From Calditrichaceae bacterium (GTDB lineage: Bacteria; Calditrichota; Calditrichia; Calditrichales; Calditrichaceae), in contig JAUXGF010000142.1 of assembly GCA_030622395.1 (NCBI GenBank), positions 1 through 7,133 of the forward strand: a stretch of DNA of 7,133 nt, read 5' to 3'. Shown one piece after another: positions 6,247 to 7,133 of this stretch. The position numbers and the translations under genes are program-made. Numbering within the stretch: the first letter of the stretch is position 1; each line of letters opens with the position of its first letter. The notes below the pieces were generated by a model. The model was given only the letters and a program-made list of their open reading frames with translations. It ran no database searches and was not told where the DNA came from.

Positions 6247-6329
6247 TTTGCATAATGTTGTTATATAACAGCGCCGCCTTAAAAGGCTTTCAAAAAAATG
6301 CGCTGTTTTATAACGCCACATTATGTAAA
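6247..6329. repeat. Bipartite attC-like hairpin
   Basis: Outer arms TTTGCATAATGT (6247-6258) and ACATTATGTAAA (6318-6329) pair at 11 of 12 positions. Inner arms GTTATATAACAGCGC (6260-6274) and GCGCTGTTTTATAAC (6300-6314) pair at 14 of 15. They are separated by unequal spacers, one base on the left and three (GCC) on the right. The 25-base terminal loop contains GCCTT-AAAA-GGC, which can form its own small stem. Two stem blocks with an asymmetric unpaired spacer and a variable terminal loop match the plan of integron attC sites. However, the expected GTTRRRY core reads ATTATGT here, with the essential G changed to A. It could therefore be a decayed attC, or an unrelated hairpin repeat. Confidence 0.4.
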
Positions 6330-6483
6330 GCGGAGCGTACTTGTTCTACTGCGAGAGCCTCAATAAACAGCCTGTCCCTGGCCGGCGGGCACAGCGCCTC
6401 TGGAACAAGAGATTTTGGAGTGTGTCTAAAGCTGTTAAAAATCCCGCCTATAAGCGAGGTATTGCTTTCCCCTTAAAAAATAA

Positions 6484-6511
6484 TTGGAAGTTTAGATTTT
6501 TACTGTATAAA
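6484..6511 (+). promoter_or_regulatory. Candidate sigma-70-type promoter for the aminotransferase
   Basis: TTGGAA (6484-6489) and TATAAA (6506-6511) are separated by 16 bases, with TG just before the -10 box. The -10 box lies 52 bases upstream of the GTG start. The surrounding DNA is AT-rich and chance matches are easy. No Bacteroidota TAnnTTTG box is visible nearby. Confidence 0.35.
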
Positions 6512-6563
6512 TTACTGTTTTCTAATTATTAAATAAATTAAAACAATCCAGGAGAAGTTTAAC

Positions 6564-7133
6564 GTGATAAATATTACCCAAGTCCCATTACTAGATCTTA
6601 AAGCTCAATATAAAACTATAAAATATGAAATTGAACCGGCTGTTAAAGAGGTTATGGAATCACAGTATTTCATTTTAGGCCCTAAAGTAAAAACTTTTGA
6701 GGAGCATACCGCCGAATACTGCCGGACAAAATACGCAGTCGGCGTATCGTCAGGAACGGATGCATTACTGATTGCCCTTATGGCTATAGATATTCAGCCC
6801 GGCGATGAAGTGATTACAACTACTTACTCATTTTTTGCCACAGCCGGTTCTATTACGCGTTTGCAAGCCAAGCCTGTTTTTGTGGATATCGACCCTGCCA
6901 GCTATAATATTGATCCTGGAAAGATTGAGGCTGCTATTACCGAAAAAACCAAAGCCATCATACCGGTTCATCTTTACGGTCAAACCGCGGATATGAATCC
7001 GATTATGGACATTGCCCGAAAACACAATCTTTATGTAATCGAGGATGCTGCTCAGGCTATTGGCTCTGAATACAAAAATGGCCAACGGGCAGGTTCTATG
7101 GGAGATATTGGCTGTTTCTCTTTTTTCCCAAGT
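6564..7133 (+). CDS. DegT/DnrJ/EryC1/StrS-family sugar aminotransferase, N-terminal part
   Basis: The first 190 codons of a PLP-dependent nucleotide-sugar aminotransferase run off the window end; the family is usually about 360-400 residues long. Such enzymes transfer an amino group, usually from glutamate, to a keto-sugar nucleotide in the cytoplasm, for O-antigen, capsule or glycan synthesis. Visible signatures are PLLDLKAQY at the N-terminus, [16 protein letters not shown], the PLP-phosphate loop SSGTDAL (62-68), [12 protein letters not shown] (107-118), PVHLYGQ (134-140) and [11 protein letters not shown] (160-170), with D161 and Q164 contacting the cofactor. The window stops after SFFPS (186-190); the Schiff-base lysine of the family's SFFPSK motif would be the very next codon. 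Similarity in pattern to WbpE/VioA-type enzymes is evident, but substrate cannot be assigned. The GTG at 6564 is chosen because AGGAG (6550-6554) lies nine bases upstream and homology begins within ten residues; the first ATG (6654) would cut into the domain. Confidence 0.93.
   Translation, partial: MINITQVPLLDLKAQYKTIKYEIEPAVKEVMESQYFILGPKVKTFEEHTAEYCRTKYAVGVSSGTDALLIALMAIDIQPGDEVITTTYSFFATAGSITRLQAKPVFVDIDPASYNIDPGKIEAAITEKTKAIIPVHLYGQTADMNPIMDIARKHNLYVIEDAAQAIGSEYKNGQRAGSMGDIGCFSFFPS

Larger units (their letters stand above)
6082..6563. other. Gene-free spacer with terminator, inverted repeats and promoter
   Basis: No convincing gene lies in these 482 bases. In order they hold a possible terminator (6133-6159), a GC-rich inverted repeat (6163-6199), an 83-bp bipartite hairpin resembling an attC site (6247-6329), a further GC-rich inverted structure (6340-6409), and an AT-rich stretch with a candidate promoter and the aminotransferase ribosome binding site. 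Two overlapping open frames across 6255-6532 lack a ribosome binding site and run through the hairpin; I take them as chance frames. Confidence 0.6.

Noticed and set aside
6255..6532. Two overlapping plus-strand open frames in the spacer before the aminotransferase
   Set aside because: They run through the attC-like hairpin and GC-rich inverted repeats, lack ribosome sites and have no recognisable domain.
6828..7085. Minus-strand open frame of 85 codons
   Set aside because: It is antisense to the conserved core of the DegT/DnrJ-family aminotransferase.

Overview
The window looks like chromosomal accessory DNA from a member of the FCB group, most likely Bacteroidota or a near relative such as Ignavibacteriota. 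The evidence is: a Reg_prop / Y_Y_Y histidine kinase with a signal peptide; the RHS signature GARYYDPAIG...SVDPL...YNYVENNPL..FDPNGE in the form usual for that phylum; repeats built around a TTCGAAATGACA core; and weak or absent Shine-Dalgarno sequences at some genes. This is inferred from gene style, not from a marker gene.

Layout. (1) 1-506 holds no gene. It contains two copies of a small MITE-like element. The copy at 352-500 is complete, with 15-bp inverted ends and flanking TAAGTA direct repeats; the copy at 1-86 is cut by the window edge. Between them lies a cluster of TTCACTTTTA motifs in both orientations. (2) 507-3608, minus strand: a complete 1033-residue membrane sensor histidine kinase with 14 propeller blades, a Y_Y_Y domain, one transmembrane helix, HisKA_3 and HATPase. 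It has no receiver domain and no response-regulator neighbour in view. (3) 3609-3963: gene-free, holding the kinase's 5' flank and two small hairpins. (4) 3964-4771: two joined relics, a start-less copy of a conserved helical hypothetical protein and the last ~42 codons of a XerC/D-like tyrosine recombinase. (5) 4882-6081: an RHS core cut at GARYYDP that runs into an unrecognised C-terminal domain. Three bases after its stop comes a two-helix membrane protein. This layout matches a displaced (orphan) polymorphic-toxin tail plus immunity gene, and both genes are far more AT-rich than their surroundings. (6) 6082-6563: gene-free, with a possible terminator, GC-rich inverted repeats, an 83-bp bipartite attC-like hairpin, and a candidate promoter. 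(7) 6564 to the window end: the first 190 codons of a DegT/DnrJ/EryC1/StrS-family PLP sugar aminotransferase, ending one codon short of the expected catalytic lysine.

How it fits together. The kinase and the aminotransferase look like intact host genes. The first is probably for sensing an extracellular ligand, the second probably for surface-polysaccharide sugar synthesis. The ~3 kb between them reads as a turnover zone of recombinase scrap, a truncated RHS tail, a possible immunity gene and recombination-type hairpins. The most novel candidate is the RHS-tail/membrane-protein pair with an attC-like structure ~170 bp downstream. Its function cannot be settled from sequence alone.
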